64,000 nt of DNA from an uncultured Clostridia bacterium (GCA_947628085.1 CANQYM010000005.1:67919-131918); one strand, 5' to 3'. Positions 47,237-56,615 are shown, counted from the first letter of the stretch. Notes: generated from the sequence alone by a model not told the origin. Made by a program: numbers and translations.

Positions 47237-48871
47237 ATGAGAGGGAAAATTGTAAATTTATGCTTAGCATTTACTAACATACTATTTGGAATTTTAATTG
47301 TCGTTTTTACAAAAAAGGTTCCACAAGATTTAACTTTACTTACAATTCAAGAATCTTTTGTTGTAAGATATGTGTTAGTAGGTATATATATTATTTTAGG
47401 AATAATAGTTTTAATAGATGCAATTCAAAGTTATAATCATAAATCAGACACAACATTTAATACAGGATACTTAATAGGTATTTTTGCTATAAGTTTTATA
47501 TTTATAAAAATTCCAATAATAGGTGCATTTAATATAACTTCTGGAATAATTATATTGTTTAAAACTCTAAAGGAAAATTTAGTAGAAATAGATAGCACAA
47601 CAGGAATTTCAATATCAATAGTATTAATGGTAGCAATAGGTATAGTTGGCTTACTAGCATTTAATTATGATAAATTAGGAGAAATAATTAAAAATAAAGA
47701 AAATAAAAACGAATTAGCTTATTCAAACGATTACTTTAAATATATCACCGAGTTAGATATTCAAGAGCCATATATCAATGTAAAGAAAAATGGAAAATAT
47801 GGTTATATTGATACAAAAGGGCAAACAGTTATAGATTTTAAGTATGATTATGCAAGTCCATTTGTAGAAATAAAAGTATATGATAAAAAATTTTATGTTG
47901 CACTTATGTGCGAAAATGGAAGCTCTTATATAAAATTAAAAAACGAAAGAACAGTAATGTCTTATAGATCAGAATCTGAAGACACAAACTATAATGCAAA
48001 ATTAAAAGAATTAGATAGAATTTATAGAGATACTTTAGGTCAAGTAGGAAACTTAAAATTTGAAATACCTGAAATAAATAATCATATTAATAAAGCTCCA
48101 GTATATCAACAAATGGTTAACCAAGATTATGATTTTAGATATGATTATAATGATGAATATGATTTATTAATTACACAATCTAATATGGGAAGAAAAGATA
48201 AATATGAGCTTGCTAAAAAAAGTGATTTAAACATAAAAATAGCTTTAGATACAGATAATATGGATTATGATGCAAGTTATATATATTTGTTTTCAAATGG
48301 AACAATACCATTTTATGAAATTTCTAAAAAAACTCAAGGTTGGTATACTTCTTATGGAAAAAAGAATGCAATGACGGGAAAAGCACAAATATTAGATTTC
48401 TTTGGAGAAAAAATGCTTTTAAGAAATTACAATAATGATACAATATATTTCATAAATTCAAATGGAGATGTAATTTCGCCTGTTTATAAAGATATTTACG
48501 TATCAAATGATGGTCGTTATATTGTAAAAGATGAAGATAATTATTTAAAGGTAATTGATGAAGAATATAATGATTTATTTGGAAGAAAGTATGCAGTAAT
48601 AAATCCAAGATTAATTGATAGTAATTTATATTTAGTTTTAGATTCAACAGAAAATATAGAATTTAATGAATATGGAATAGCAAATATAACTTGGAGTCTT
48701 ATGAATTATGATGGTCAAATTATTTTAGATGGAATAGAACAAATTTATGATCAAATTTATGAATTACCTGAAGATAAAGGAAATGATGAGGAAAATTATA
48801 AAGCATTTGAAGAAAATTTAAAAGATTTAAAATATAAATTTGTTGGAGATAAATTTTATTTAGAATATTAA
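47237..48871 (+). CDS. Membrane protein with WG-type repeats
   Basis: A 544-residue protein. Four or five hydrophobic helices fill the first 155 residues, and the rest is a soluble region. That region starts with a clear WG repeat (INVKKNGKYGYIDTKGQTVI) followed by weaker copies (NDTIYFINSNGDVISPVYKD, DEDNYLKVIDEEYNDLFG). Function unknown; WG repeats are usually taken as ligand- or protein-binding. It begins 21 bases after tmk with the site GTGAGG and ends at a terminator, so it closes the metG unit. A second WG protein is at 20.1 kb, with different membrane topology. Confidence 0.75.
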   Translation: MRGKIVNLCLAFTNILFGILIVVFTKKVPQDLTLLTIQESFVVRYVLVGIYIILGIIVLIDAIQSYNHKSDTTFNTGYLIGIFAISFIFIKIPIIGAFNITSGIIILFKTLKENLVEIDSTTGISISIVLMVAIGIVGLLAFNYDKLGEIIKNKENKNELAYSNDYFKYITELDIQEPYINVKKNGKYGYIDTKGQTVIDFKYDYASPFVEIKVYDKKFYVALMCENGSSYIKLKNERTVMSYRSESEDTNYNAKLKELDRIYRDTLGQVGNLKFEIPEINNHINKAPVYQQMVNQDYDFRYDYNDEYDLLITQSNMGRKDKYELAKKSDLNIKIALDTDNMDYDASYIYLFSNGTIPFYEISKKTQGWYTSYGKKNAMTGKAQILDFFGEKMLLRNYNNDTIYFINSNGDVISPVYKDIYVSNDGRYIVKDEDNYLKVIDEEYNDLFGRKYAVINPRLIDSNLYLVLDSTENIEFNEYGIANITWSLMNYDGQIILDGIEQIYDQIYELPEDKGNDEENYKAFEENLKDLKYKFVGDKFYLEY

Positions 48872-48890
48872 AAAGATATTTGCAAATAAT

Positions 48891-48920
48891 AAAAATAGAG
48901 TATAAAAACTCTATTTTTTT
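48891..48920 (+). terminator. Terminator after the WG-repeat membrane protein
   Basis: AAATAGAG pairs with CTCTATTT, with a T-run. Confidence 0.82.
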
Positions 48921-48940
48921 ATTGGAGGTATTTATTTAAA

Positions 48941-49114
48941 ATGGACGAAAAAAAACAAAAAATTAATTGCACAGTAGAAAGCTGTGAATACAATGATTGT
49001 GAGCATAATGTATGCGAACTAAAACAAATAGAGGTACAAGCTTGTCCAGGATGTTCAAGTGGAACACCTGAAGATGAATCTATGTGTGGAAGTTATCAAT
49101 GTAAGTGTGACTAG
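48941..49114 (+). CDS. DUF1540 Cys-rich small protein
   Basis: A 57-residue protein with eight cysteines: INCTVESCEYND-C-EHNVC, then QACPGCSSGT and MCGSYQCKCD. The pattern matches DUF1540, a small Cys-rich domain common in Clostridia with no known role; metal binding is likely. A strong ribosome site (TTGGAGG) lies upstream of the ATG. The gene begins 20 bases after a terminator and is followed by another, so its own promoter would have to overlap the terminator; read-through is as likely. Confidence 0.85.
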   Translation: MDEKKQKINCTVESCEYNDCEHNVCELKQIEVQACPGCSSGTPEDESMCGSYQCKCD

Positions 49115-49146
49115 TGTAAGTATAGTAATTTAAATATGCAAATTGT

Positions 49147-49190
49147 ATAATAAAATGGTGCTTACTTTTGTGGCATCATTTTATTATTAT
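49147..49190 (+). terminator. Terminator after the DUF1540 gene
   Basis: ATAATAAAATG and GTGC pair with GCA and CATTTTATTAT with a small bulge; the T-run is interrupted. Confidence 0.6.
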
Positions 49191-49209
49191 ATAAACACAC
49201 AAATTTTAC

Positions 49210-49238
49210 TTGACATACTAATCTTAAGATTATAAAAT
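49210..49238 (+). promoter_or_regulatory. Promoter for fba
   Basis: TTGACA (49210), 17 bases, TAAAAT (49233). Confidence 0.78.
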
Positions 49239-49276
49239 GTAGAAAGTAAAAAATAAAATATAAGGGGGAATATAAT

Positions 49277-50206
49277 ATGCCATTAGTAACAACAAAGGAA
49301 ATGTTCGAAAAATCAATGAAAGAACATTTTGCAATAGGAGCTTTTAATATAAACAATATGGAGTTTATACAAGCTATAACAGATGCAGCTGAAGAAGCTA
49401 AATCACCAGTAATTTTACAAGTTTCTTCAAGTGCAATAAAATATGCTAGAATGAATTACCTAGTAAAAATGGTTGAAGCAGCAGTGGAAACAACAACTAT
49501 TCCAATAGCACTTCATTTAGATCATGGACCAGATTTTGAAACATGTAAAAAATGTATAGATAGTGGTTTCACATCTGTAATGATAGATGGTTCAAAATAT
49601 GATTTTGAAGAAAATGTTGCTTTAACAAAACAAGTTGTAGACTATGCTCATTCAAAAGGAGTTGTTGTAGAAGCAGAACTTGGAAAATTAGCAGGTGTTG
49701 AGGATGACGTAAATGTTGCAAGTGATGATGCAAGATACACAGATCCAGACCAAGCTTATGAATTTGTTCAAAGAACTGGATGCGATTCATTAGCAATAGC
49801 TATTGGAACAAGTCATGGAGCATATAAATTTAAAGGTGATGCAAAATTAAGATTTGATATTTTACAAAAAATTAAAGAAAAATTACCAAATACACCAATA
49901 GTATTACATGGAGCTTCTACTGTAATACCAGAACTAGTTGAAATGTGTAATAATAATGGTGCAAACATTCCAGGAGCAAAAGGTTGCCCAGATGAAATGT
50001 TAAAACAAGCAGGTGAAAATGGAGTTTCAAAAATAAATGTAGATACAGACTTAAGATTAGCTATGACAGCTCAAATAAGAAAAGTATTTAATGATGAGCC
50101 ATCTGTATTTGATCCAAGAAAATATTTAGGTGCAGCAAGAGAAGAAATAACAAGAACAGTATCACATAAAATAAAAGATGTATTCTGTTCAGCAAATAAA
50201 ATGTAG
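49277..50206 (+). CDS. fba: Class II fructose-1,6-bisphosphate aldolase
   Basis: Zinc-dependent aldolase of glycolysis and gluconeogenesis, 309 residues. AIGAFNINNMEF is the N-terminal signature; ALHLDHGPDFETC contains a zinc His and the catalytic Asp; EAELGKLAGVEDDV gives the conserved Glu; AIGTSHGAYKFKG and VLHGASTV carry the other two zinc ligands; KINVDTDLRLA binds the phosphate. Intact. It has a good promoter and GGGGGA site. A HipA-like gene follows after 11 bases, an unusual operon partner. Confidence 0.96.
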   Translation: MPLVTTKEMFEKSMKEHFAIGAFNINNMEFIQAITDAAEEAKSPVILQVSSSAIKYARMNYLVKMVEAAVETTTIPIALHLDHGPDFETCKKCIDSGFTSVMIDGSKYDFEENVALTKQVVDYAHSKGVVVEAELGKLAGVEDDVNVASDDARYTDPDQAYEFVQRTGCDSLAIAIGTSHGAYKFKGDAKLRFDILQKIKEKLPNTPIVLHGASTVIPELVEMCNNNGANIPGAKGCPDEMLKQAGENGVSKINVDTDLRLAMTAQIRKVFNDEPSVFDPRKYLGAAREEITRTVSHKIKDVFCSANKM

Positions 50207-50217
50207 GAATAGAATTA

Positions 50218-51357
50218 ATGACTAAATTAACGAAAAAAGAATATATTTTAAAAGCAGCTAAATTATATGGATTAACTAATTATGAAATAGAAGCTTTAGA
50301 AAAACACCTAGATGGCGTTATGCCAAACGAGTTTATTGAAAGAAGAAATAAACGTTTATTTCAAATGTATGAAGTTTATCAAAGCAAAGAATACAATGAT
50401 AGAATGGATACAGATGAAAATGGCATTATAAATTTAGATGACTATTCTTTTATAGTTTCAAAAAGAAGGTTGTTAAATAGTAAAATAGGAGAATTTTGGG
50501 TTATTAGTTCAAATTTAGATTCTTATTTGGCTACAAGACCACACTCTCCATACATAAAAGAAAAGTTTTATAATATATCAGAAAAAAATAATTTTCTATT
50601 ACCTCAAATAGCAAAGCAAATGGGTTTACCTACAACAACTTACTACAAAGGAAAGTATTTAAACAATGTTGCTGAAAAAGATAAAATTGCTTTCTTTACA
50701 AAGAATTTTATTAGAGCAGGAGAAACATTAATTGAAGGAAATACTATTTATAAAAGAAAGAGAGATACTAAGAGAATCAGTTTTGAATCAATCTTAGAAT
50801 CAGCAGATAAATACATAAAAAAATATTACAAAAAACATAAATTACCTCTTGATGGCTTAGAAGAAAAGAGAGAAGAAATTAAAAGAGGACTGATAAAGCA
50901 AACAATGTTTAATAAAATTGTTGTTAATGATAATGAGAGCAACGAAAAGTGGGGACTTATTGTAGAAGAAGACAATTCTAAAATTAGATTAGCACCACTA
51001 TTTAGCTTTGACTACTGCTGTGGTGTTCCTACAAATACAAAAAGTTATCATAGAGTTATTCAAAGAAGAAAAGAAGACATAGAATCATTTGTTTTTGAAT
51101 ATGGTAAAGAAGAATGGTTTAGAGATTGGCTAAAAGAAGATGTGCTTACACTAGATGTAGATAAGGCAATTAAAAATATGAAAGAAGAAACAGGAGTGAG
51201 TTTAACTCAAGAAGAAGAGGAATATTATAAATTTACTTTTGATAGAACTCTTTCTAGAGTGAAAGAATCTTTAAATCAAATTCAAAATAGAAATGATTCT
51301 CAAAAAGGCTTTTTAAGTAAAAGGAATAATCAAAAAGAAAATGGTGAAGAAAGATAA
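50218..51357 (+). CDS. HipA-like kinase-fold protein
   Basis: A 379-residue protein without a firm name. Several stretches recall the HipA/CtkA kinase fold: FLLPQIAKQMGLPTTTYY (compare the HipA region that follows the ATP loop), FNKIVVNDNESNEKWGLI (compare the catalytic GNxDRHxxN loop) and IRLAPLFSFDYC (compare LAPLYDFD, with the metal-binding Asp). The usual His of the catalytic loop is missing, so activity is uncertain. No HipB-like antitoxin is next to it; it is cotranscribed with fba. It could be a regulatory protein kinase or a dead relative. The end is polar and ragged, and a terminator begins at its stop. Confidence 0.55.
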   Translation: MTKLTKKEYILKAAKLYGLTNYEIEALEKHLDGVMPNEFIERRNKRLFQMYEVYQSKEYNDRMDTDENGIINLDDYSFIVSKRRLLNSKIGEFWVISSNLDSYLATRPHSPYIKEKFYNISEKNNFLLPQIAKQMGLPTTTYYKGKYLNNVAEKDKIAFFTKNFIRAGETLIEGNTIYKRKRDTKRISFESILESADKYIKKYYKKHKLPLDGLEEKREEIKRGLIKQTMFNKIVVNDNESNEKWGLIVEEDNSKIRLAPLFSFDYCCGVPTNTKSYHRVIQRRKEDIESFVFEYGKEEWFRDWLKEDVLTLDVDKAIKNMKEETGVSLTQEEEEYYKFTFDRTLSRVKESLNQIQNRNDSQKGFLSKRNNQKENGEER

Positions 51358-51398
51358 AAAAGTGATAGAACATAGTTCTATCACTTTAAATTTTTTTT
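51357..51398. terminator. Bidirectional terminator
   Basis: AAAGTGATAGAAC pairs perfectly with GTTCTATCACTTT; T-rich runs lie on both strands. It serves the HipA-like gene and the convergent smpB. Confidence 0.88.
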
Positions 51399-51832
51399 AA
51401 TGCTCTTTTTATTTTAAGCTCTGCATCTTTTTTTGCTAAATCTTCTCTTTTATCATAAAGTTTTTTCCCTTTACCAATTCCAATTTCTAGTTTTACTTTG
51501 TTTCCTTTAAAATACATTTTTATTGGAACAAGTGAAATACCTTTTTGTTTTATCATTCCATACAATCTATTTATTTCTCTTCTATTTAATAAAAGTTTTC
51601 TAGTTCTTAATGGGTCTTTATTATAAATGTTTCCAAATTCGTATGGGCTAATGTGCATTCCATAAATAAAAACTTCACCATTTTTTATATTAACATAAGT
51701 ATCTTTAATATTAGATTTTCCATTTCTTATTGATTTTATTTCAGTTCCAGTAAGTACAATTCCAGCTTCAAAAGTACTTTCAATTGTGTAATTATGATAT
51801 GCTGTTGGATTTTTGGCAATTATTCTTTCCAT
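51386..51832 (-). CDS. smpB: SsrA-binding protein SmpB
   Basis: SmpB carries tmRNA to stalled ribosomes. 148 residues with NPTAYHNYTIESTFEAGIVL (conserved opening), TEIKSIRNGKSNIKDTYV, ISPYEFGNIYNKDPLRTRKLLL (two blocks) and GKKLYDKREDLAKKDAELKIKRAL at the functional C-terminal tail, which inserts in the decoding channel. Full length; AGAGGG precedes the ATG. The tmRNA gene itself is not in this window. Confidence 0.96.
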   Translation of the reverse strand: MERIIAKNPTAYHNYTIESTFEAGIVLTGTEIKSIRNGKSNIKDTYVNIKNGEVFIYGMHISPYEFGNIYNKDPLRTRKLLLNRREINRLYGMIKQKGISLVPIKMYFKGNKVKLEIGIGKGKKLYDKREDLAKKDAELKIKRALKKI

Positions 51833-51945
51833 AAAATTCCCTCTTAAAAATTAATTTATAATAATATATCATAATTTTTTAATATAAGCAATCTAAGTAA
51901 TATCTAAAATTTAATAAAATAAATATATTAGATAATAATAGTTAT

Positions 51946-52536
51946 ATGAATCAAATATTGTTTAATAAAAAAAGAAACAAAATAAAATATATATTTAAAA
52001 TTCAATTTATAATTTCAATTTTGATAATTTTTATATTAATTTCTGCGTTAAAAATTAATTATAGTGAGGAAGAGGACTTAGAAAAAATATCTAAAGCAAT
52101 AAATAAAAATTTAGAATTATCTAGCATGTATAATGCAGAAAAAACTAGTAAAAGTATATATCTTTGCAAACTATATATAGAAAAAATCAACTTAGAATAT
52201 GTAGTATTCAATAATTTTAGTGAAACTTTCTTAAAAATTGCACCTTGTAAATTTTATGGAAATAATTTTAAAGAAAGTGGAAATATTTGTATTGCAGGAC
52301 ATAATTACAATGATGAAAGATTTTTTGGTAATTTAGATAAATTGGATTTGAAAGATGAAATAATTATAGATGATTTAGCAGGAGCAGAATATAAGTATAT
52401 TGTTTTTAATATTTTTGAAACAGATGCAGAAGATATTTCTGTTCTTAATTCTTCTAAAAAATATGAACTTACATTAGTTACTTGTAATAATGCAAATGGA
52501 AAAAGAATAATAATAAAAGCATACAGAAAAAAATAA
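51946..52536 (+). CDS. Sortase
   Basis: A 196-residue membrane-anchored transpeptidase that joins surface proteins to the cell wall. One helix (about 16-36) is followed by the catalytic domain: LKIAPCKFYGNNFKESGNIC leads to IAGHNYN with His119; LTLVTCNN holds Cys180; Arg187 in GKRIIIKAY completes the triad. It looks closest to the small clostridial class D-like sortases, but the class is uncertain. No ribosome site is visible before the ATG, so translation may be weak or the start may differ. A possible substrate is encoded at 39271 (LPYAG). Confidence 0.82.
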   Translation: MNQILFNKKRNKIKYIFKIQFIISILIIFILISALKINYSEEEDLEKISKAINKNLELSSMYNAEKTSKSIYLCKLYIEKINLEYVVFNNFSETFLKIAPCKFYGNNFKESGNICIAGHNYNDERFFGNLDKLDLKDEIIIDDLAGAEYKYIVFNIFETDAEDISVLNSSKKYELTLVTCNNANGKRIIIKAYRKK

Positions 52537-52567
52537 TCTCCTAAATTTTAAGGAGATTATTTTTTTA
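52531..52567. terminator. Bidirectional terminator between sortase and pbp1A
   Basis: AATAATCTCCT pairs with AGGAGATTATT, with T-runs on both strands. Confidence 0.88.
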
Positions 52568-54757
52568 CTGTTCAAATATGTTATCAAGTTCATCAAAAAT
52601 ATCGGTATAACTTGAAGAATCTTCTTCATTAGAAGTATTTACTGAAGTATTATTTTGTTCTGGAAGTTTACCAGTATGCTCTATGCAATAATTTGTAGGA
52701 ACAGTGCCTTTTAAGAAAAATTCTGTATGAGTATTTGGGCATCCGCTATTTGCAATTAACCCATTTGCTAAACAAATTTCTGCAGTTTCTAAAGATGAAC
52801 CTTCAGGAACTTGAAAAGTTGCTTTACCAAGTTTTGAATGAATAGATTTCATTACATTTGACCAAATTTGTCCAGAAGGATTTTTACGATTAAAATTAAT
52901 TGTTTCATTTAAGTCAAATCCAAACCAAGTAACAGCTGTATAATATGGAGTAAATCCACAAAGCCATCTATCATATTCATCATTTGTTGTACCAGTTTTT
53001 GCAGCAACATCAATTCCAGAAATTTTACAATATTTTGCTGTTCCTTTTGAACCATTAACAGGTTCTGTAAGAAGTGATTGAATAATATATGCAACTTCTT
53101 TAGAAATAGCTTTTTTCTTTTTTGGCTTAGATTCTATAACTTTTTTACCAAGTGAATTTTCTACTTTAATATAAAAGGTAGGCTCAATATAAACACCATC
53201 ATTTGCAATAGTTGCATATGCTGAAGCAAGTTCTAAAGGACTAATTCCTTTATCTAAACCACCTAAAGCCAAATTTAAATTTTCATCAGTTTTAGTAAGT
53301 GTTGATATTCCCATTTTTTTCATATATTTAATAGAAGTTTTTGGAGTTAGTTGTTCCATTATTTTTACAAATGGAATATTTTGTGAAGATTCAACAGCTT
53401 GTCTTACAGTAATTGCACCTCTATAATCATTGTAGTCAGTAGGAGAATATTTTTCTTCTGTTCCATCATCAAATGTTGTAGGTTCATCAACATATATGCT
53501 AGCAGGAGTTATTATTTTTTCTTCTAGAGCGGGAGCTAAAACAGCAACTGGTTTTCCAGCAGATCCTGTTTGCCTCAAAGCTTGAGTTGCTCTATTAAAG
53601 CCTCTAGAAGTTTCTTTTTTTCCAATACCGCCAACACAACCAACTACTTGTCCAGTTTTATGATCGATAATAACCATAGCAGCTTGAGACGTAACAGATG
53701 GATCTTTTTGAGATTTAAGAGAATATCTAGGCTTTGCAAATTCTTTTTCAATTTCATTTTGAATGTTACTATCTTGAGCACTATAAATTGTAAGTCCAGC
53801 CATATTTATATAATTTGTAGCAAAATCTTCTGAGATTTTCTTCGCTTTAGCAATTTCTTTAGTGATTTCTGTAATCAAAGCATCTGTATGATAAGAATAA
53901 ATTGCTTCATTATTTTTATTTTCAATTTTACCATTTTTGAAATTTAAACCACTATCAACTTTTGAAATAGCTTCATTGTGCTCGGTTTCTGATATATATT
54001 TAAGTTCAAGCATTTTATCAAGAACAGCTTTTGTTCTAACTTTAATTTTTTCTGAGTTATCAGCATCACTAAAAGGACTATATGAGTTTGGTGAATTATT
54101 AATTCCAGCCAAAAATGCACATTCTTCAAGTGAAAGATCTTTTGCGGATTTATTAAAATAATATTTAGAACCTAATTCAACGCCATAAATATTTGGTCCA
54201 ACATAAATAACATTAAGATATGCTTCTAGTATTTCATCTTTTGAAAGAACACCTTCAATAGCAAAAGCTCTAAACCATTCAGTAATTTTTCTTGTAACTT
54301 TAGAAGAGTTATCTCCAGTTAAATTTTTAACTAATTGTTGAGTTATACTACTACCGCCAAAAGAAGATGAGCCAAGATTTTTTACATAAGAAAAAATTGC
54401 TTTAGCAGTTCTTGGAAAATCTACTCCAGAATGTTTATAAAAACGTTGGTCTTCAATTGATATGTATGCATTTTTTAGGTTATCTGGAACTTCAGAAATA
54501 GAAATATTTTTTGTGTTTTTATTATTTCCAAGTTCAGCAATAACATTGCCAGATGTATCTAATACTTTTGAAGGTGAATTAGAAATCATATCTTGTGCCA
54601 AATTTTGCCAACGAGAAATAGATATACCTGTTTTTATAGCTAAAAAAATTATTAATATAAAAAGTAATATAAAAATAATTTTTACAGTTTTTAAATTAAT
54701 TTTGTGCTTAGAATTATTATCATCTTTTTTACTGCTTTTATTTTTAATTCTATTCAA
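52565..54757 (-). CDS. pbp1A: Class A penicillin-binding protein (PBP1A type)
   Basis: A bifunctional peptidoglycan synthase of 730 residues. A short basic cytoplasmic part and one helix (about 24-42) precede the GT51 glycosyltransferase: IEDQRFYKHSGVD with catalytic Glu102, FGGSSITQQLVKNL and KITEWFRAFAIE. The transpeptidase has SxxK at 399-402 (SAGK), SQN at 458-460 and KTG at 587-589. The last 40 residues are acidic and S/N-rich. The start is TTG, 11 bases after GGAG; no ATG is available nearby in frame. It faces the divergent AlkD-like gene. Confidence 0.94.
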   Translation of the reverse strand: MNRIKNKSSKKDDNNSKHKINLKTVKIIFILLFILIIFLAIKTGISISRWQNLAQDMISNSPSKVLDTSGNVIAELGNNKNTKNISISEVPDNLKNAYISIEDQRFYKHSGVDFPRTAKAIFSYVKNLGSSSFGGSSITQQLVKNLTGDNSSKVTRKITEWFRAFAIEGVLSKDEILEAYLNVIYVGPNIYGVELGSKYYFNKSAKDLSLEECAFLAGINNSPNSYSPFSDADNSEKIKVRTKAVLDKMLELKYISETEHNEAISKVDSGLNFKNGKIENKNNEAIYSYHTDALITEITKEIAKAKKISEDFATNYINMAGLTIYSAQDSNIQNEIEKEFAKPRYSLKSQKDPSVTSQAAMVIIDHKTGQVVGCVGGIGKKETSRGFNRATQALRQTGSAGKPVAVLAPALEEKIITPASIYVDEPTTFDDGTEEKYSPTDYNDYRGAITVRQAVESSQNIPFVKIMEQLTPKTSIKYMKKMGISTLTKTDENLNLALGGLDKGISPLELASAYATIANDGVYIEPTFYIKVENSLGKKVIESKPKKKKAISKEVAYIIQSLLTEPVNGSKGTAKYCKISGIDVAAKTGTTNDEYDRWLCGFTPYYTAVTWFGFDLNETINFNRKNPSGQIWSNVMKSIHSKLGKATFQVPEGSSLETAEICLANGLIANSGCPNTHTEFFLKGTVPTNYCIEHTGKLPEQNNTSVNTSNEEDSSSYTDIFDELDNIFEQ

Positions 54758-54857
54758 AATATTATCGACTCCTTTTCAATATTATTAAAAGAATATCAAA
54801 TAATGAGGAAAAAGTAAATAATTAGAAATTAGTATTTTAAATATAAAAATATTTAAT

Positions 54858-54886
54858 TTGATTTATTATGCTTAAAATGTTATTAT
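54858..54886 (+). promoter_or_regulatory. Candidate promoter for the AlkD-like gene
   Basis: TTGATT, 17 bases, TATTAT. Confidence 0.5.
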
Positions 54887-54914
54887 ACAATAATAAAACT
54901 TAATAGGAGGAAAA

Positions 54915-55607
54915 ATGAATTTAATAACTAAAAAGTTAATAGATTTATCTGATGAAAAACATAGAGAATTTAATGCTAAATTATGTCCAGATACAAATAA
55001 AGAAATTTTAGGAATAAAAATTCCAGTATTAAGAAAATTAGCTAAAGATGTTTTAAAAGAGAATAATGATTGGGAAAGCTTTGTAAAAAATAAAAATCCA
55101 CTATATTTTGAAGAAGTTATTCTTCAAGGATTAATTATTGCATATAGTAAATTAGAGTTTAAAGAAAAAATAAAATATATAAAAGGATTTATTCCTAAAA
55201 TAGATAGTTGGGCAATTTGTGATACTTTTGTTCCAACACTTAAAATAAATGAAAAAAATTTGAAAGAATATTGGAAATTTATTTTGCCTTATGCAAAATC
55301 AAATAAAGAATTTGAAATTAGATTTTCAGTAATTTCAATGTTAGATTATTTTTTAATAGATGAGTATGTAGATGAAGTTATTAAAATATTAGATAGTGTA
55401 AATAATGAAGGATATTATACTAAAATGGGAGTTGCATGGACTTTAGCTGAAATAGGTATAAAATATAATAGTAAGTTGATGGATTATTTAAAAGGAGAAA
55501 ATAACTTAGATAAATTTACTTATAATAAAACTTTACAAAAAATGATAGAATCTTATAGAATAACAGCAGAAGAAAAAGAAGTGTTAAAACTTATGAAAAA
55601 GAAATAA
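54915..55607 (+). CDS. DNA alkylation repair (AlkD-like) HEAT-repeat protein
   Basis: A 230-residue all-helical protein of the AlkD family, which excises alkylated bases in well-studied members. ILGIKIPVLRKLAKDVLK, FEEVILQGLIIAYSK, IDSWAICDTFVPTLK, FEIRFSVISMLDYFL and YYTKMGVAWTLAEIG are the typical HEAT-repeat sequence; the Trp-Asp region WAICDTF lies where AlkD has its conserved catalytic groove. Whether it has glycosylase activity is not known from sequence. Monocistronic with strong AGGAGGA. Confidence 0.85.
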   Translation: MNLITKKLIDLSDEKHREFNAKLCPDTNKEILGIKIPVLRKLAKDVLKENNDWESFVKNKNPLYFEEVILQGLIIAYSKLEFKEKIKYIKGFIPKIDSWAICDTFVPTLKINEKNLKEYWKFILPYAKSNKEFEIRFSVISMLDYFLIDEYVDEVIKILDSVNNEGYYTKMGVAWTLAEIGIKYNSKLMDYLKGENNLDKFTYNKTLQKMIESYRITAEEKEVLKLMKKK

Positions 55608-55636
55608 TTGTATAATTGTAATAAATGTGGTATATT
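55608..55636 (+). promoter_or_regulatory. Candidate promoter for the CmpB-family gene
   Basis: TTGTAT, 17 bases, TATATT, starting right after the AlkD-like stop codon. Confidence 0.45.
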
Positions 55637-55667
55637 CTTATATGTAAATTATAAAGGAGAGATATAG

Positions 55668-56615
55668 ATGCTAGAAAAAATAGAAATTTATATATTATTA
55701 TTTTTTACATATTCTTTTGCTGGTTGGTTTATGGAATCCTTTGGAGGAATTTTTAAAGAGAAAAAATTAATAAATAGAGGTTTTCTAATTGGACCATATT
55801 GCCCAGTATATGGAGTTGGGGTTATAGCAATAACTATTTTACTTAGTAAATATACAAATGATTTACCAGTGTTATTTGTTTTATGTATATTAATTTGTGG
55901 TGTGCTTGAATACTCAACGAGTTACATTATGGAAAAACAATTTCATGCGAGATGGTGGGACTATCGTAATAAAAAGTTTAATATTAACGGAAGAATTTGT
56001 TTAGAAACTCTTTTACCATTTGGAATAGTTGGAACATTAATAATTTATTATGCTAATCCATTTTTTGAAAAAATATATATGAGTATACCAGCAAATTTAT
56101 TAAATATTATTACAGCTGTTTTATCTATTTTATTTATTATAGATACAATTGTTTCATTTATTATTATATCTAGCTTCAAAGGAGAAATTTTTGCTAGCAA
56201 AGATAACACAGAAGAAATTAGCAATAAAGTAAAGGATAAAACAGAAGAAATTGGAAATAAAGTAAAAGACAAAACAGAAGAGGCCTTAGAAAAAGCAGAA
56301 GAAGACTTTAAATTATTTGGCAAAGAATTAAAACTTAGAAGAATACAATTTGAGAAAAAAGCAAAATATACTAGAAGTAAAATATCAAATGCAATAATTG
56401 AATCTCCAAAAGAATTAGCTGAAAGAATAAATAGAAAAAGAGAATTAATAAATAGTGCAATAAAAAATAAAGCTGATGAGCTAGCAGATGAACTAAAAGT
56501 AAAAAGAGAAGATATTACAAAAATAGTAAAAGAAAATTTCAAAAAGAAATCTATTTTAAAGAAGAGATTAATGGAAGCTTTTCCTAAATTAGAGATAAAA
56601 ATTAGAAAGGAATAA
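55668..56615 (+). CDS. CmpB/DUF1113-family membrane protein with long charged tail
   Basis: The N-terminal 170 residues match the putative ABC transporter type II (CmpB) family: FFTYSFAGWFMESFGG, EKKLINRGFLIGPYCPVYG, VLEYSTSYIMEKQFHARWWDY (two blocks) and INGRICLETLLPFGI, with five or six helices. The tail of about 135 residues is a charged amphipathic helix that begins with a tandem repeat: EEISNKVKDKT, EEIGNKVKDKT. The tail is not usual in the family. The role is unknown, and no ABC ATPase gene is near. The next gene begins four bases after the stop. Confidence 0.82.
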   Translation: MLEKIEIYILLFFTYSFAGWFMESFGGIFKEKKLINRGFLIGPYCPVYGVGVIAITILLSKYTNDLPVLFVLCILICGVLEYSTSYIMEKQFHARWWDYRNKKFNINGRICLETLLPFGIVGTLIIYYANPFFEKIYMSIPANLLNIITAVLSILFIIDTIVSFIIISSFKGEIFASKDNTEEISNKVKDKTEEIGNKVKDKTEEALEKAEEDFKLFGKELKLRRIQFEKKAKYTRSKISNAIIESPKELAERINRKRELINSAIKNKADELADELKVKREDITKIVKENFKKKSILKKRLMEAFPKLEIKIRKE

